Shown here: positions 45,451 to 54,729 of the stretch, in pieces | Position numbering within the stretch: the first letter of the stretch is position 1 | Layout: each line of letters opens with the position of its first letter | Source of the DNA: CAISIP01 sp038326025 | GTDB lineage: Bacteria; Pseudomonadota; Gammaproteobacteria; Burkholderiales; Burkholderiaceae_C | Length of the DNA stretch: 64,000 bases | Reading direction: 5' to 3' | Assembly: GCA_038326025.1 (NCBI GenBank) | Contig: JBBQJP010000016.1 | Span: forward strand, 18,278 to 82,277 | Program-made: the position numbers and the translations under genes | Notes under the pieces: generated by a model | The model's database searches: none | Told to the model about the DNA's origin: nothing | What the model saw: only the letters and a program-made list of their open reading frames with translations

Positions 45451-48400
45451 TCAATCGGTTCCGCGCTGCGGCACCAGCAGCAAGCTCGCCACCAGCGCGT
45501 CGACCCGGATCGGTTTGGTCACATAGTCGTCCATGCCGGCGGCCAGGCATTCCTCGCGGTCACCCTGCATCGCGTTGGCCGTCATCGCGACGATGCGCGG
45601 ACGCTTGTCAGTCGGGTACTTCGCCGTGATGCGCCGCGACGCCTCCAGACCGTCCATCTCCGGCATCTGCACGTCCATCAGCACCACGTCGTAACGCTGG
45701 CGCGCAACACTCTCGATCGCCTCGACGCCGTTGCTCGCCAGGTCGGCCCGGTACCCCATCTGCAGCAGCAGCCGCGTCGCCAGCTTCTGGTTCACCACGT
45801 TGTCCTCGGCCAGCAGGATGCGCAGCGGATGGCGCTTGGCCATCTCGGCGTCGATGCGCGGCTTGACCGGTGCTGTTGCGGGCCGCGGTGCTGCGTCGGT
45901 TGACAGCAGGCTCAGCAGCGTGTCGAACAGCTGGCTCTGGCGTAGCGGCTTGGCCAGCGTCGCGGAAAACGGGCCATCGTCCGCTTCCTTGCGCCCCAGC
46001 GAGCTGAACAGCACCAGCGGCAGCTTGTAACCCGCTTCCTGTATGGCCTTGGCCAGCATCGCGCCGTCCATCTCGGGCATGTGCATGTCCACGATCGCCA
46101 GGTCGTAGGGTTCTTTCTTCAGCATCTCCAGTGCTCGGGCCGGGAACTCGGTGTCCTGCACCACCATGCCCCACTTGGCCGTCTGCAGCGCCAGGATGCG
46201 CCGGTTGGTGGCGTTGTCGTCCACCACCAGGATACGTTTGCCCTTGAGCGCAGCCTGCTCGCCGATGAAATCGCGCCGGGCGCCCACCGGCAGCTCGGTC
46301 GACTTGTTGCCAATGGTGAAGTGAAATGTGCTGCCCTGCCCCGGCCCGCCGCTCTCGGCCCACATCGTGCCGCCCATCAGTTCAGCCAGCAGCTTGCTTA
46401 TCGCCAGGCCCAGCCCGGTGCCGCCGTACTTGCGCGTGGTGCCGCTGTCGGCCTGGCTGAACTTCTGGAACAGCCGGGAGAGTCCCGCCTCGGACAGGCC
46501 GATGCCGGTATCACGCACCGTGAAGTGCAGATGGCTGCCCTCTTCGGTCTGCTCGTCACATTCGGCGCGCACCGTCAGGACCACTTCGCCAGCTTCGGTG
46601 AACTTGACCGAGTTGGACAACAGGTTCAGCAGCACCTGGCGCAGCCGCGTCACATCGCCCAGGATCGCCGCAGGCACTTCGCCCTCGAACTGGTAGGCGA
46701 TGTCCAGGTGCTTCTCGGCGGCACGCCCGCCGATCAGGTCCATCGCCGACTCCACGCATTCGCGCAGGTCCAGCGGATGGGCTTCGATGTCCATGCGACC
46801 GGCCTCGATCTTGGAGAAGTCCAGGATGTCGTTGATGATGGTCAGCAGCGAGTCGCCCGAATCGCGGATGGTCGATGCAAAGTCGCGTTGATCCTCGGTC
46901 AACGCAGTGTCCAGCAGCAGACCGCTCATGCCGATCACCGCATTCATCGGCGTGCGGATCTCGTGGCTCATCGTGGCCAGGAACGCGCTCTTAGCTTCGT
47001 TGGCGGCTTCGGCGGCGGCACGTGCCTCCTGCGTCTCCTTGAACATGCGCGCATTCTGGATCGCGATCACCGCCTGATCCGCGAAAGTCTTGATCAGGGT
47101 GCGCTGCTTCTCGCTGAAGGGACCGAGCCCTGCGCTCAACATCGCAATGGATCCGATGCCCTCGCCTTCCCACATCAATGGTGCGAACAGGGCGGCGAAG
47201 TTGTAGCCGATAACCTTCGCGAAGCGCTGCAGTCCAGGCACTTCCTTCGCGTTATACATATCGGGAATCTCGGCGAGTCCGGTGCGGATGGCCAGCTCGG
47301 TCGCGGTGCCCGCCAGCGGCGACGGAAAGGCCTGTGCGATGGCCCTCTCCCGCTGCCGGGCCGATTCCGGTGAGAACGGCCCCGACGCATCACCCACGAA
47401 CCGGATGCCGGCCACATGCAGCATTTTTTCAGTGTCCACCTGCAAGATCATCAGCGCCAGGGCGCTGGGGAACAACTGCGCGGCGCGGTCTATGATCTTG
47501 TCGAACACTGGTTGGGCGTCGTCCACCGACCCGGCGATGACATTCAGCACCTCACTCGTCGCCGTCTGCTGCTCCAGCGCCTCGCGGGTCTCGTTCATCA
47601 GGCGCGCATTTTTCATCGCAATCTGCGCTTGCGCAGCGAAGGCCTGCAGCACGGCGATCTGCTTGTCGGAAAACGGCCGCACTGCATTGCGCGTCATCGT
47701 GAACACTGCGATGACACGACCTTCCTCCAGCACCGGCACGATCGCATTGGTGCGTATCCCGGCCAGGTCAACGCTGGCGACAATGAAAGGCACACCTTTC
47801 TCGTATGCCGGCAACGCCTTGAGATCCGCAATATGCACTAGGGATTCACCCTGGTAGGTATTGCCCAGCAGATATCGGAGCGGCACGGCCCTGCCGTCCA
47901 TGTAGTCCAGAAAGGCTTGCGGCGTATGCGCCCCCTGGCCGCCATAGATGCGTGCCATGCCGTTCTCGACCAGCCACAACCCGCCCGCGTCGGCATCACA
48001 CAATTGCGACGCGTTCTTCATGATGGCGTCGAACACCGGGTCGAGCTTGTCCGGCGACGCATTGATCACCTGCAAGACGTCGGCTGTCGCCGTCTGGCGC
48101 TCAAGCGCTTCGCGGGTCTCGTTGAACAGGCGCACGTTCTCCATCGCAATGACCGCCTGATCCGCAAACGTCGACAGCAGTTCCATCTGCGTATCCGACA
48201 ACGCGCCCGGTTGTGGAGAAGACATCGAGATCACGCCCACCGCCTTGCCTTCGAGCATCAGCGGCGCCGAGGCGATGGCACGAAATGCCAGGGCGGCCGG
48301 GTTCTCCAGCAATAGCGCAGCCGCCCCGGGCGCCTGCACATCGGTCACCTGGATTGTCTGGCCGTCGAGCACGGCGCGGCCGACTATGCTGCGCCGGTCG

Positions 48401-51234
48401 ATCGGCACCAGATCGGCCCCATGGAATTCGCCCTCGGTCAGTGGGTAACTGCGCGCGCGGCGCAACAGGCCGGCCGGTTCGACCGTGCGCAGCGCGGTCT
48501 TGCGGCCAAACAGCCGGGCCGCACTGTGCACGATGGCATCGAACACCGGCTGCACGTCGGTCGGCGAACGGCTGATGACCTTCAGGATCTCTGCGGTCGC
48601 GGTCTGCCGCTCCAGGGCCGATCGCGTCGCATTGAAAAGCTGCGCATTCTGGATTGCGATCACCGCCTGGTCGGCAAAGGCCTTGAGCAAGGACTTGTCC
48701 TTGTCGGACAAGCCGCGGGCCAACGCGCGCGCAACCCAGACCGAACCGATACCCTTGCCCGCCAGGACCATCGGCGCAAATGCGATGGCCCCAAACTCCG
48801 GTATCAGCCGCGACACCGCCTCGACGTCGCCGGCGGTGCTGGCAATGGACTCCACACCCCGCACGTAGTCCAACACCGCTCCACGCAATTTCAGGCGCGG
48901 GCCATGGCCAGAGGATGTCTGGCTCTCGAACTGCTCGCGCAAGCGCTGCAACTCGGCCTCACCCCCCTGGGGACCGCGACAGGCGCGCAATTGCAACACC
49001 CTGTTTTCATCAATCAGGTTGATGCCGACGTATTGACCCGGAAACAGGCGCTGGCAAGCATTGACGATGGCGTCGAACACAGGATCTACATCGGTGGGCG
49101 ACGCACTGATGACGGCCAGGATTTCCGCGGTCGCCGTCTGGTGCTCCAGCGACTCGCTCAGTGCCTGGGTACGCTCGTCGACCTTGCGCTCGAGCTCCTG
49201 CGTCCATCGCGCGTTGGCCAGCGCCACTGCGCCCTGGGACGCCAGCATAGACAACAGGTCACGGTCACCGTCGTGCAGCCGCCCGAACCGGCCTTCGATA
49301 TCGGCATAGATGCAGCCCAGCAATCGGCCCTGCGCCACCATTGGCGCAACCAGGCAGGAGCGCTGATCAGCCGCGTCGGCACTGTCCGGACCGTAACGCA
49401 TCCGCGCCACGTGCTGGGCACGGGTCTCGTCGAGCCAGGGCCTGATCGCCTGCAGGAGCTGCTGCACGTTCTCGCCGGCGGGAACCAGCGAGCCGGCGAT
49501 CTCCCATTGACCGGCGTTGTCCAGCACCAGCAAGACCCGCTCGGCGCCGCTGAGTTCGGTCACCTCGTCGATCAGGAAGTCGTGCAATTCGGAAGCGCTG
49601 CGCAGTTCGTTGAGCCGCATGCCGGTATCCACCAGACGCTTGAACGGTTCGGTCAGGCTGCTTTCCAGCGACAGATGCGCCAGCCGCTGGGCGTCCGGCA
49701 ACCCGTGCCGCGCCGATGCCTGCAGCCAGGCGTCGATTAACGCCCGGTTGACCTGCTGCTTGTTGAGGTAGCTGCGGCGCAGCCCGTCGTCGCGCACCTT
49801 GCCCATCGCCTCGAGCAGGATGGCATACGCTTTTTGCAACGCCGCCCAGGCCTCGTCGTGTCGATTGTTGGCGGTCAGCGCCTGGCTGTGCCACCACCAG
49901 ATGTCCTGGCTCTGGCCGAAGCCGGCACGGGCGAAACCACGCTGGGCGTGCAGCGCAACGCCGCGCCGGGTCATGCGCAAGGCGCCAGCCGCATCACCAC
50001 ACAGCAACAGTGCCTGGGCCAGTGGAATCAGCACCACCAACTCGAAACCCGGGTTGTCGGCCCGCACCTGGCGTAGGAAGCCGCGCAGATGCTTCTGCGC
50101 CGCGGTGGTATGCCCCTCGGCCAGTAGCAGGTAGCCGAGCCACAACGCCCGATCGGTCCGGGTGACTGGCTCATCCAGCGCCGTGACCAGGACCTCGTAC
50201 TGGGGCCATGACGCGCGAGCGCCGCCGACGTCGCCCTCACTGAGCATCCAGAAGATCATGCCGCCCCGTTCGAGCGCGGCATTGAGGTGCGAGCCCATGT
50301 CCTCCGACATGCCCGAACAAATCTCACCCTGCCGGCAGGCGCGGCGATAAAGGCCCAGTTCAGCATAGGCCAGCGACAGATTGCCGATCACGGCCATCCG
50401 GCCCAACATGTTGCCGGTGCGCTCCAGAATCTGCCCGGCCTGTCGCAACAAGTCCAGTCGCTCGGCAATATCACGGCTGCTGAAACTCAGCACGTTGAGC
50501 GCATTGGCCAGACCCGGTTCGTCGCCACTGCTGCGCGCCAATGCCACGGCCGTCTGCGCCGCGGCCCGCGACGCCGCATTGTCGGAAAGGCGGGTCTGGG
50601 CAAATGCCTCGACCCAGAAGGCATGGCCCCGCTGCGCATCGTCGCCGAGATCGACAAACAGCGCGGCGGCCTGACGGGCGAGTGCTACGGCCAGGTCGGG
50701 CTGCGCCACACGCAATTGCGCCTCGGCTTCGCACAACAGGGCGCGCGCCAGCAAATGCGTGTCACGCGACTTGCGCGCCACATCCACGGCCTGCGTCGCG
50801 GTCAACAGGCCTGGCTTGTTGTGGCCCAGCCGCATCTGCACGGTCGCCATGCAGATATTCGCCAGCACGCGCAAAGCGGGCGCACATCCGCGCCGGCGCG
50901 CAAGTGCCTGCAGCGCATCGGCATCCAGCATGGCCAGGGCCAAGTGCCCGAGCGCCACCTGCGAGCGGGCACGCAGATCGAGCAGGATGATTCGTTCGCC
51001 AGTTTCGCCCGTCGCCTTTTCGTCCAAACGTGCGCTGCAGCATGCGATGGCATGCTCGTGCTGGCCCGCTGACGCCAGCTTGCGCGCTGCGACGATCGCC
51101 TCAGAGCGCGCGCAGATGCCATCGGCCAACGCAGCCGTATCGGCTCCGTTCACACCAGTTCGCCTTGCGGCTGGGCTTTTCGGTCTCGGCACCTCAACGC
51201 TCCCGGCAATAGTGGCAATGACTCTGCAGTCCAT
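45451..51234 (-). CDS. Giant hybrid histidine kinase 4: helical-repeat, 5 GAF, HisKA, HATPase, 2 REC (about 1927 aa)
   Basis: This is the first gene of the run. Residues 1-525 are TPR-like helical repeats closely related to those of kinase 1; both share a block like FKRLVDTG(M/V)RLNELR before the first GAF. Five GAF modules end near residues 671, 856, 1030, 1203 and 1391. The phospho-acceptor is near His1424, and the receiver Asp residues are near 1716 and 1854. No TM segment is seen. The start is uncertain. The frame is open to 51762, but the divergent hydrolase gene begins at 51469. ATG 51234 (MDCRVIAT) lacks a ribosome binding site, ATG 51303 is another option, and a GTG at about 51153 starts closer to recognisable sequence. 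Confidence 0.88.
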   Translation of the reverse strand: MDCRVIATIAGSVEVPRPKSPAARRTGVNGADTAALADGICARSEAIVAARKLASAGQHEHAIACCSARLDEKATGETGERIILLDLRARSQVALGHLALAMLDADALQALARRRGCAPALRVLANICMATVQMRLGHNKPGLLTATQAVDVARKSRDTHLLARALLCEAEAQLRVAQPDLAVALARQAAALFVDLGDDAQRGHAFWVEAFAQTRLSDNAASRAAAQTAVALARSSGDEPGLANALNVLSFSSRDIAERLDLLRQAGQILERTGNMLGRMAVIGNLSLAYAELGLYRRACRQGEICSGMSEDMGSHLNAALERGGMIFWMLSEGDVGGARASWPQYEVLVTALDEPVTRTDRALWLGYLLLAEGHTTAAQKHLRGFLRQVRADNPGFELVVLIPLAQALLLCGDAAGALRMTRRGVALHAQRGFARAGFGQSQDIWWWHSQALTANNRHDEAWAALQKAYAILLEAMGKVRDDGLRRSYLNKQQVNRALIDAWLQASARHGLPDAQRLAHLSLESSLTEPFKRLVDTGMRLNELRSASELHDFLIDEVTELSGAERVLLVLDNAGQWEIAGSLVPAGENVQQLLQAIRPWLDETRAQHVARMRYGPDSADAADQRSCLVAPMVAQGRLLGCIYADIEGRFGRLHDGDRDLLSMLASQGAVALANARWTQELERKVDERTQALSESLEHQTATAEILAVISASPTDVDPVFDAIVNACQRLFPGQYVGINLIDENRVLQLRACRGPQGGEAELQRLREQFESQTSSGHGPRLKLRGAVLDYVRGVESIASTAGDVEAVSRLIPEFGAIAFAPMVLAGKGIGSVWVARALARGLSDKDKSLLKAFADQAVIAIQNAQLFNATRSALERQTATAEILKVISRSPTDVQPVFDAIVHSAARLFGRKTALRTVEPAGLLRRARSYPLTEGEFHGADLVPIDRRSIVGRAVLDGQTIQVTDVQAPGAAALLLENPAALAFRAIASAPLMLEGKAVGVISMSSPQPGALSDTQMELLSTFADQAVIAMENVRLFNETREALERQTATADVLQVINASPDKLDPVFDAIMKNASQLCDADAGGLWLVENGMARIYGGQGAHTPQAFLDYMDGRAVPLRYLLGNTYQGESLVHIADLKALPAYEKGVPFIVASVDLAGIRTNAIVPVLEEGRVIAVFTMTRNAVRPFSDKQIAVLQAFAAQAQIAMKNARLMNETREALEQQTATSEVLNVIAGSVDDAQPVFDKIIDRAAQLFPSALALMILQVDTEKMLHVAGIRFVGDASGPFSPESARQRERAIAQAFPSPLAGTATELAIRTGLAEIPDMYNAKEVPGLQRFAKVIGYNFAALFAPLMWEGEGIGSIAMLSAGLGPFSEKQRTLIKTFADQAVIAIQNARMFKETQEARAAAEAANEAKSAFLATMSHEIRTPMNAVIGMSGLLLDTALTEDQRDFASTIRDSGDSLLTIINDILDFSKIEAGRMDIEAHPLDLRECVESAMDLIGGRAAEKHLDIAYQFEGEVPAAILGDVTRLRQVLLNLLSNSVKFTEAGEVVLTVRAECDEQTEEGSHLHFTVRDTGIGLSEAGLSRLFQKFSQADSGTTRKYGGTGLGLAISKLLAELMGGTMWAESGGPGQGSTFHFTIGNKSTELPVGARRDFIGEQAALKGKRILVVDDNATNRRILALQTAKWGMVVQDTEFPARALEMLKKEPYDLAIVDMHMPEMDGAMLAKAIQEAGYKLPLVLFSSLGRKEADDGPFSATLAKPLRQSQLFDTLLSLLSTDAAPRPATAPVKPRIDAEMAKRHPLRILLAEDNVVNQKLATRLLLQMGYRADLASNGVEAIESVARQRYDVVLMDVQMPEMDGLEASRRITAKYPTDKRPRIVAMTANAMQGDREECLAAGMDDYVTKPIRVDALVASLLLVPQRGTD

Positions 51235-51365
51235 GCACGCCCCGGCGCGCAGCGCGACACCGGAATTCGGCCCCCTTGGCAGCACCAACCCAGGCGACTG
51301 CATCAACGGACACGCCGCCAGCGCTGTGCCCGGCAACTCCAATCCAGTGTAGCCGTCTCGGTTTT

Positions 51366-51389
51366 TATAGCGACTTCTATAGCGACTTC
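51366..51389. repeat. Two tandem copies of a 12-bp unit in the divergent intergenic region
   Basis: TATAGCGACTTC occurs twice head-to-tail with no gap, between the start of kinase 4 and the dienelactone hydrolase gene. The AT-rich part and its position, 80 bp from the hydrolase ATG and 130-160 bp from the kinase starts, fit a regulatory site or promoter region. This is inference from position only. Confidence 0.5.
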
Positions 51390-51468
51390 TGACCACTGCG
51401 TGGCACGTCCGCAGCAAACCGGGCATCATCGGCAGTTCCAGAAAACCTCGACATCCAAGGAGACCAGC

Positions 51469-52161
51469 ATGGGAAAAATGATCAGCTACCAACGACCCGA
51501 TGGCAAGAGCGTCGACGGCTACCTGGCCGAGCCGGCTGCCGGCGCCAGCGCACCCGGCGTCGTCGTGATCCAGGAATGGTGGGGCCTGAACGACCAGATC
51601 AAGGGCGTGGCCGACCAGCTCGCTGTGCAGGGTTACCGCGCTCTGGTGCCCGACCTGTACCGCGGCAAGGCAGCACTCGACGCCCATGAGGCCGAGCACC
51701 TGATGAACGCGCTCGACTTCGCCGATGCCGCCGGCCAGGACGTGGCAGGAGCCGTGGCGCACCTGCGCTCAAGCGGCAGTGCCAGGGTCGGCGTCACCGG
51801 CTTTTGCATGGGTGGCGCGCTGACGCTGCTGTCGTCGGTCTTCGTCAAGGGCATTGACGCGGCTTGTGCCTGGTACGGCTACCCACCACTGGACTACATC
51901 GATGCCAGCAAGATTACCGCACCGCTGATGGCCCACTGGGCGATCGAGGACGTGCCATTCCCGATCGCCAAGGTTGATGACCTGGAAAAGAAACTCACCG
52001 ATGCCAAGGTATCCTTCGAATTCCACCGCTACCAGGCCAAACACGGTTTCGCCAATCAGGAGGCCGACAGCAAGGGCCTGGAATTCCTGAAACACGATCC
52101 GAAGAACGCCGAACTGGCGTGGCAACGCACCATGGGCTTCTTCGCCAAGCACCTGCGCTGA
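51469..52161 (+). CDS. Dienelactone hydrolase family protein
   Basis: The 230-residue alpha/beta hydrolase has the DLH pattern. VVVIQEWWGLNDQIKGVAD lies near the N-terminus, YRALVPDLYRG follows, and the nucleophile elbow is GFCMGG with Cys in place of the usual Ser. A late HGF supplies the catalytic His, and an Asp lies in the AIEDVPF region. Carboxymethylenebutenolidase-type enzymes hydrolyse lactones in aromatic degradation, but many family members have other substrates. ATG 51469 follows AAGGAGA at 51458-51464. It precedes the DMT transporter by about 27 bp. The divergent kinase 4 gene lies upstream. Confidence 0.9.
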   Translation: MGKMISYQRPDGKSVDGYLAEPAAGASAPGVVVIQEWWGLNDQIKGVADQLAVQGYRALVPDLYRGKAALDAHEAEHLMNALDFADAAGQDVAGAVAHLRSSGSARVGVTGFCMGGALTLLSSVFVKGIDAACAWYGYPPLDYIDASKITAPLMAHWAIEDVPFPIAKVDDLEKKLTDAKVSFEFHRYQAKHGFANQEADSKGLEFLKHDPKNAELAWQRTMGFFAKHLR

Positions 52162-52188
52162 CATCTCGCGGAGCGGCCGACAAAACGC

Positions 52189-53157
52189 ATGGGCATCGGC
52201 GATTCGATCGCCCGCCAGCCGAACAACAAGAATCCGATGCCCAATTCCAGCGTCCCTGCCTCGCCCGCCATTCCCCGCCGCGCCATCTTCATGCTGATCG
52301 CCCTGACCCTGGTCTGGGGCACCAACTGGCCACTGTTCCCCTATGCCGTGCGCGAGGTCTCGGTCTGGACCTTCCGCAGCGTCGCGATGATTGGTGCGGG
52401 CTCGGCATTGCTGCTGTTCGCCCGTATGCGAGGCCTGCCCATGCAGATTCCGCGCCGGTACTGGCGCACCGTGGTACTGGCCACGCTGATGTATCTGGTG
52501 ATATGGAATGTGGCGAGCACCTATGCCGCCATCCTGATTCCGTCCGGACAAGCGGCGGTACTGGGCTTTACGATGCCACTTTGGGGGGCGCTGATCGCCT
52601 GGGCCGTGCTGGGCGAACGCCTGAGCCCGCGCCTGCTGCTGGCGGTGGCACTCGGAGGCACCGGCGTGACGCTGCTGATGGTGCCCAGTTTTCAGGCCTA
52701 TTCGGCGGCTCCGATAGGCCTGGCCATGGGCCTGCTGTCGGCGATCGGCTGGGCGATCGGGACGATGATCCTCAAACGCGGCAATGTGATGGTGCCGGTG
52801 CTGGTGCTGACCGGCTGGCAATTGCTGCTGGGGTCGATACCAATCACCGCCGTTGCGCTGATCGTGGGCGACTGGAACTGGTTCATGCCAAGCTGGCAAT
52901 CCATCGCCGTCATCAGTTGGATCATGCTGATACCGATGTGTATCGGCAACGTCTGCTGGTTTGCCATCGTGGGCCTGTTGCCAGCCAATATCGCCGGCCT
53001 GTCCTCCGTGATGGTGCCTGTGGTGGCGATGGTGTCGGGCGCGCTTATCAATGGCGAGCCGCTCGGACCGTTGCAACTGATGTCCATGGCCTGCTGCGTG
53101 GCGGCGCTGGTGCTGGCCCTGGGGCAGAAAACACGCCCTGTCACATTGGAAAAGTAG
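52189..53157 (+). CDS. DMT superfamily (EamA) transporter
   Basis: The 322-residue inner-membrane protein has about ten TM helices in two EamA repeats. The first repeat opens ALTLVWGTNWPLFPYAVREV and contains YAAILIPSGQAAVLGFTMPLWGALIAW with the LGERLS turn. The second has the matching VPVVAMVSGALINGEPLG. Members export or import amino acids, nucleosides and other metabolites; the substrate is unknown here. A start at ATG 52237 (MPNSSVPAS) is equally possible, and neither has a strong ribosome binding site. It lies between two catabolic-type genes. Confidence 0.88.
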   Translation: MGIGDSIARQPNNKNPMPNSSVPASPAIPRRAIFMLIALTLVWGTNWPLFPYAVREVSVWTFRSVAMIGAGSALLLFARMRGLPMQIPRRYWRTVVLATLMYLVIWNVASTYAAILIPSGQAAVLGFTMPLWGALIAWAVLGERLSPRLLLAVALGGTGVTLLMVPSFQAYSAAPIGLAMGLLSAIGWAIGTMILKRGNVMVPVLVLTGWQLLLGSIPITAVALIVGDWNWFMPSWQSIAVISWIMLIPMCIGNVCWFAIVGLLPANIAGLSSVMVPVVAMVSGALINGEPLGPLQLMSMACCVAALVLALGQKTRPVTLEK

Positions 53158-53202
53158 AATGCCCTTTTCCCAGCAGCGCGTTTTTGCGGCGCCATCCATG
53201 CC

Positions 53203-53862
53203 ATGACCCCAGCCATCGACTACCTCAACCCCGACCTTCCGACAGGCCTGCGCATCGTTCCCATGCCGGTAGTGGACGCTACTGCAGAAGCGCTCGAAGG
53301 ATATGGTCGCCTGGTCAAGAACCCCAAGGACTACCCGGTTGAAATCGTGCGCTGGCCGGCCGCCGGCTGGCGTCCGATTGATCCCGAGACGGGCGATGAA
53401 GGCGGCACCACCGAAGCGCTTTTCACCAGCGAATGGAAAGGCGACGTTCTTTACGGCAAAAACGATGCCGTCAACGGCCACTACGTCCTGGGCTATGCGG
53501 TCGATCCGCAACTGGCCGACGAAGCGCACCAGCGTGCTCCTGAGCAAGTATTGTTGTGGCATGCCAACTACCACCCGGACGGTGGCCAGATGTTTTTTCC
53601 GCAGCAGAAAGAGCCCTTTCTGGTGCCGCTGGCCCTGCCCGGCGACGACATCATGCCCGACAAGTTCGTGTGCTTTCGTTTTGACGGTTCCATGGGTCTG
53701 TACATCCATCCCAACGTCTGGCATGAAGGGGTGTTTGCCACGTCCGGCAAGCAGACTTTCTTCGACAAGCAAGGCGCCGTGCATGCACGGGTATCGGTGG
53801 ATTTCGCGCGCGAGTTCAGCTGCCTGCTGGCGGCACAGATTCAGGCGCCCGCCTCCGCCTGA
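53203..53862 (+). CDS. Ureidoglycolate lyase family (cupin-like) protein
   Basis: The 219-residue protein contains a cupin-type motif with HANYHPDGGQMFFPQ (possible metal-binding His and Gln) and the family block FRFDGSMGLYIHPNVWHEGVF. The C-terminus reads HARVSVDFAREFSCLL. This matches the ureidoglycolate lyase/hydrolase family, which splits ureidoglycolate to glyoxylate and urea in purine breakdown. It is longer than E. coli AllA (about 160 residues), so the substrate may differ. No other allantoin genes are nearby. It converges on the pobR-like gene. Confidence 0.75.
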   Translation: MTPAIDYLNPDLPTGLRIVPMPVVDATAEALEGYGRLVKNPKDYPVEIVRWPAAGWRPIDPETGDEGGTTEALFTSEWKGDVLYGKNDAVNGHYVLGYAVDPQLADEAHQRAPEQVLLWHANYHPDGGQMFFPQQKEPFLVPLALPGDDIMPDKFVCFRFDGSMGLYIHPNVWHEGVFATSGKQTFFDKQGAVHARVSVDFAREFSCLLAAQIQAPASA

Positions 53863-53908
53863 GGCTGCGCTGCGGCCGGGCCGGCCAACACAGACTGGCC
53901 TGCATCCA

Positions 53909-54688
53909 TCAAAGCAAGGGCCGCAGTTCGCGCGCCGCCTGCTGCAATACCGGCAACCATTGCGCACAGCTGCGTTGCGGCTCCGCATAGCCCCCGGGCA
54001 ACACCACATTGAGCGCGGCCACGGTGCGCCCCTGCAAATCGCGCAGTGGTACGGCCAGCGCATGCACCCCGAGTTCGTGCTCTTCCACCGCCAGGCAAAA
54101 GTCTTGCTGACGCACACGATCAAGTTCAGCGCGAAACGCCGATGCCGTGTGAATCGTGTAGGGCGTAAGGCGTGCCAGGCTGCGTCCCTTGAGCCAGATC
54201 GTCAGCGCTTTGCGCGGCATGGCCGCCAGCAGGATCCGGCCCGTTGACGTGGCATGCGCTGGCAGCCGCGCACCCAGATGCAGGCCATACGCGTGTACAC
54301 GTGTCGGCGCCGCCGGCGCCAGATTGAAACCCTGGCCGCTGTTGGCGACGATGACCACCTCGTCGGCATCGAGCACCACGGTTGAAAACGCGCCCTGGGT
54401 CTGCGCCGCGATACGGCTCAGTGTGGGTTGCAACACCCGGGGCAGACGCGCCGACGACAGGTAACTTCCGGCAAAACGCAGTACCTTGGGCGACAACCAA
54501 TAGTGGCTGCCGTCGGTCTCCAGGTAGCCCATCTCGGCCAGGGTCAGCAAATGCCGACGCGCCGCCGCGCGGCTGGTGCCTGAGCGCTGGGCCGCCAGTG
54601 TCGCGTTAAGCCGCTGGCGCTCGGTATCGAAACTTTCCAGCACGGCCAGACCCTTGACCAGGCCTTCGATGCGATCTGCCTTTTCCAT
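53909..54688 (-). CDS. pobR: IclR-family transcriptional regulator, PobR/PcaR type
   Basis: The 259-residue protein has an N-terminal winged HTH (residues 5-65; NATLAAQRSGTSRAAARRHLLTL) and a C-terminal GAF-like effector domain (80-250) with GHLxS-like AHATSTGRILLAA and AVPLRDLQGRTVAALNV. The pob/pca branch of IclR activates aromatic-acid genes. Its divergent partner is a 4-hydroxybenzoate hydroxylase gene, so 4-hydroxybenzoate is the likely effector. ATG 54688 has AAGGAG six bases upstream, which decides against the longer frame. The shared intergenic region contains a three-repeat operator. Confidence 0.88.
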   Translation of the reverse strand: MEKADRIEGLVKGLAVLESFDTERQRLNATLAAQRSGTSRAAARRHLLTLAEMGYLETDGSHYWLSPKVLRFAGSYLSSARLPRVLQPTLSRIAAQTQGAFSTVVLDADEVVIVANSGQGFNLAPAAPTRVHAYGLHLGARLPAHATSTGRILLAAMPRKALTIWLKGRSLARLTPYTIHTASAFRAELDRVRQQDFCLAVEEHELGVHALAVPLRDLQGRTVAALNVVLPGGYAEPQRSCAQWLPVLQQAARELRPLL

Positions 54689-54729
54689 CTGCACTCCTTG
54701 CGCCGGTCTCGACTCCCAGTCATCCATTT

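Noticed and set aside
51235..51762. Upstream extension of kinase 4 to 51762
   Set aside because: It overlaps the start of the divergent dienelactone hydrolase gene, which has a good ribosome binding site, and the extra residues are not protein-like.
51769..54123. 784-codon minus-strand frame opposite the hydrolase, DMT and ureidoglycolate lyase genes
   Set aside because: The three plus-strand genes have clear families and ribosome binding sites, while this frame is His/Gln/Arg-rich and featureless.
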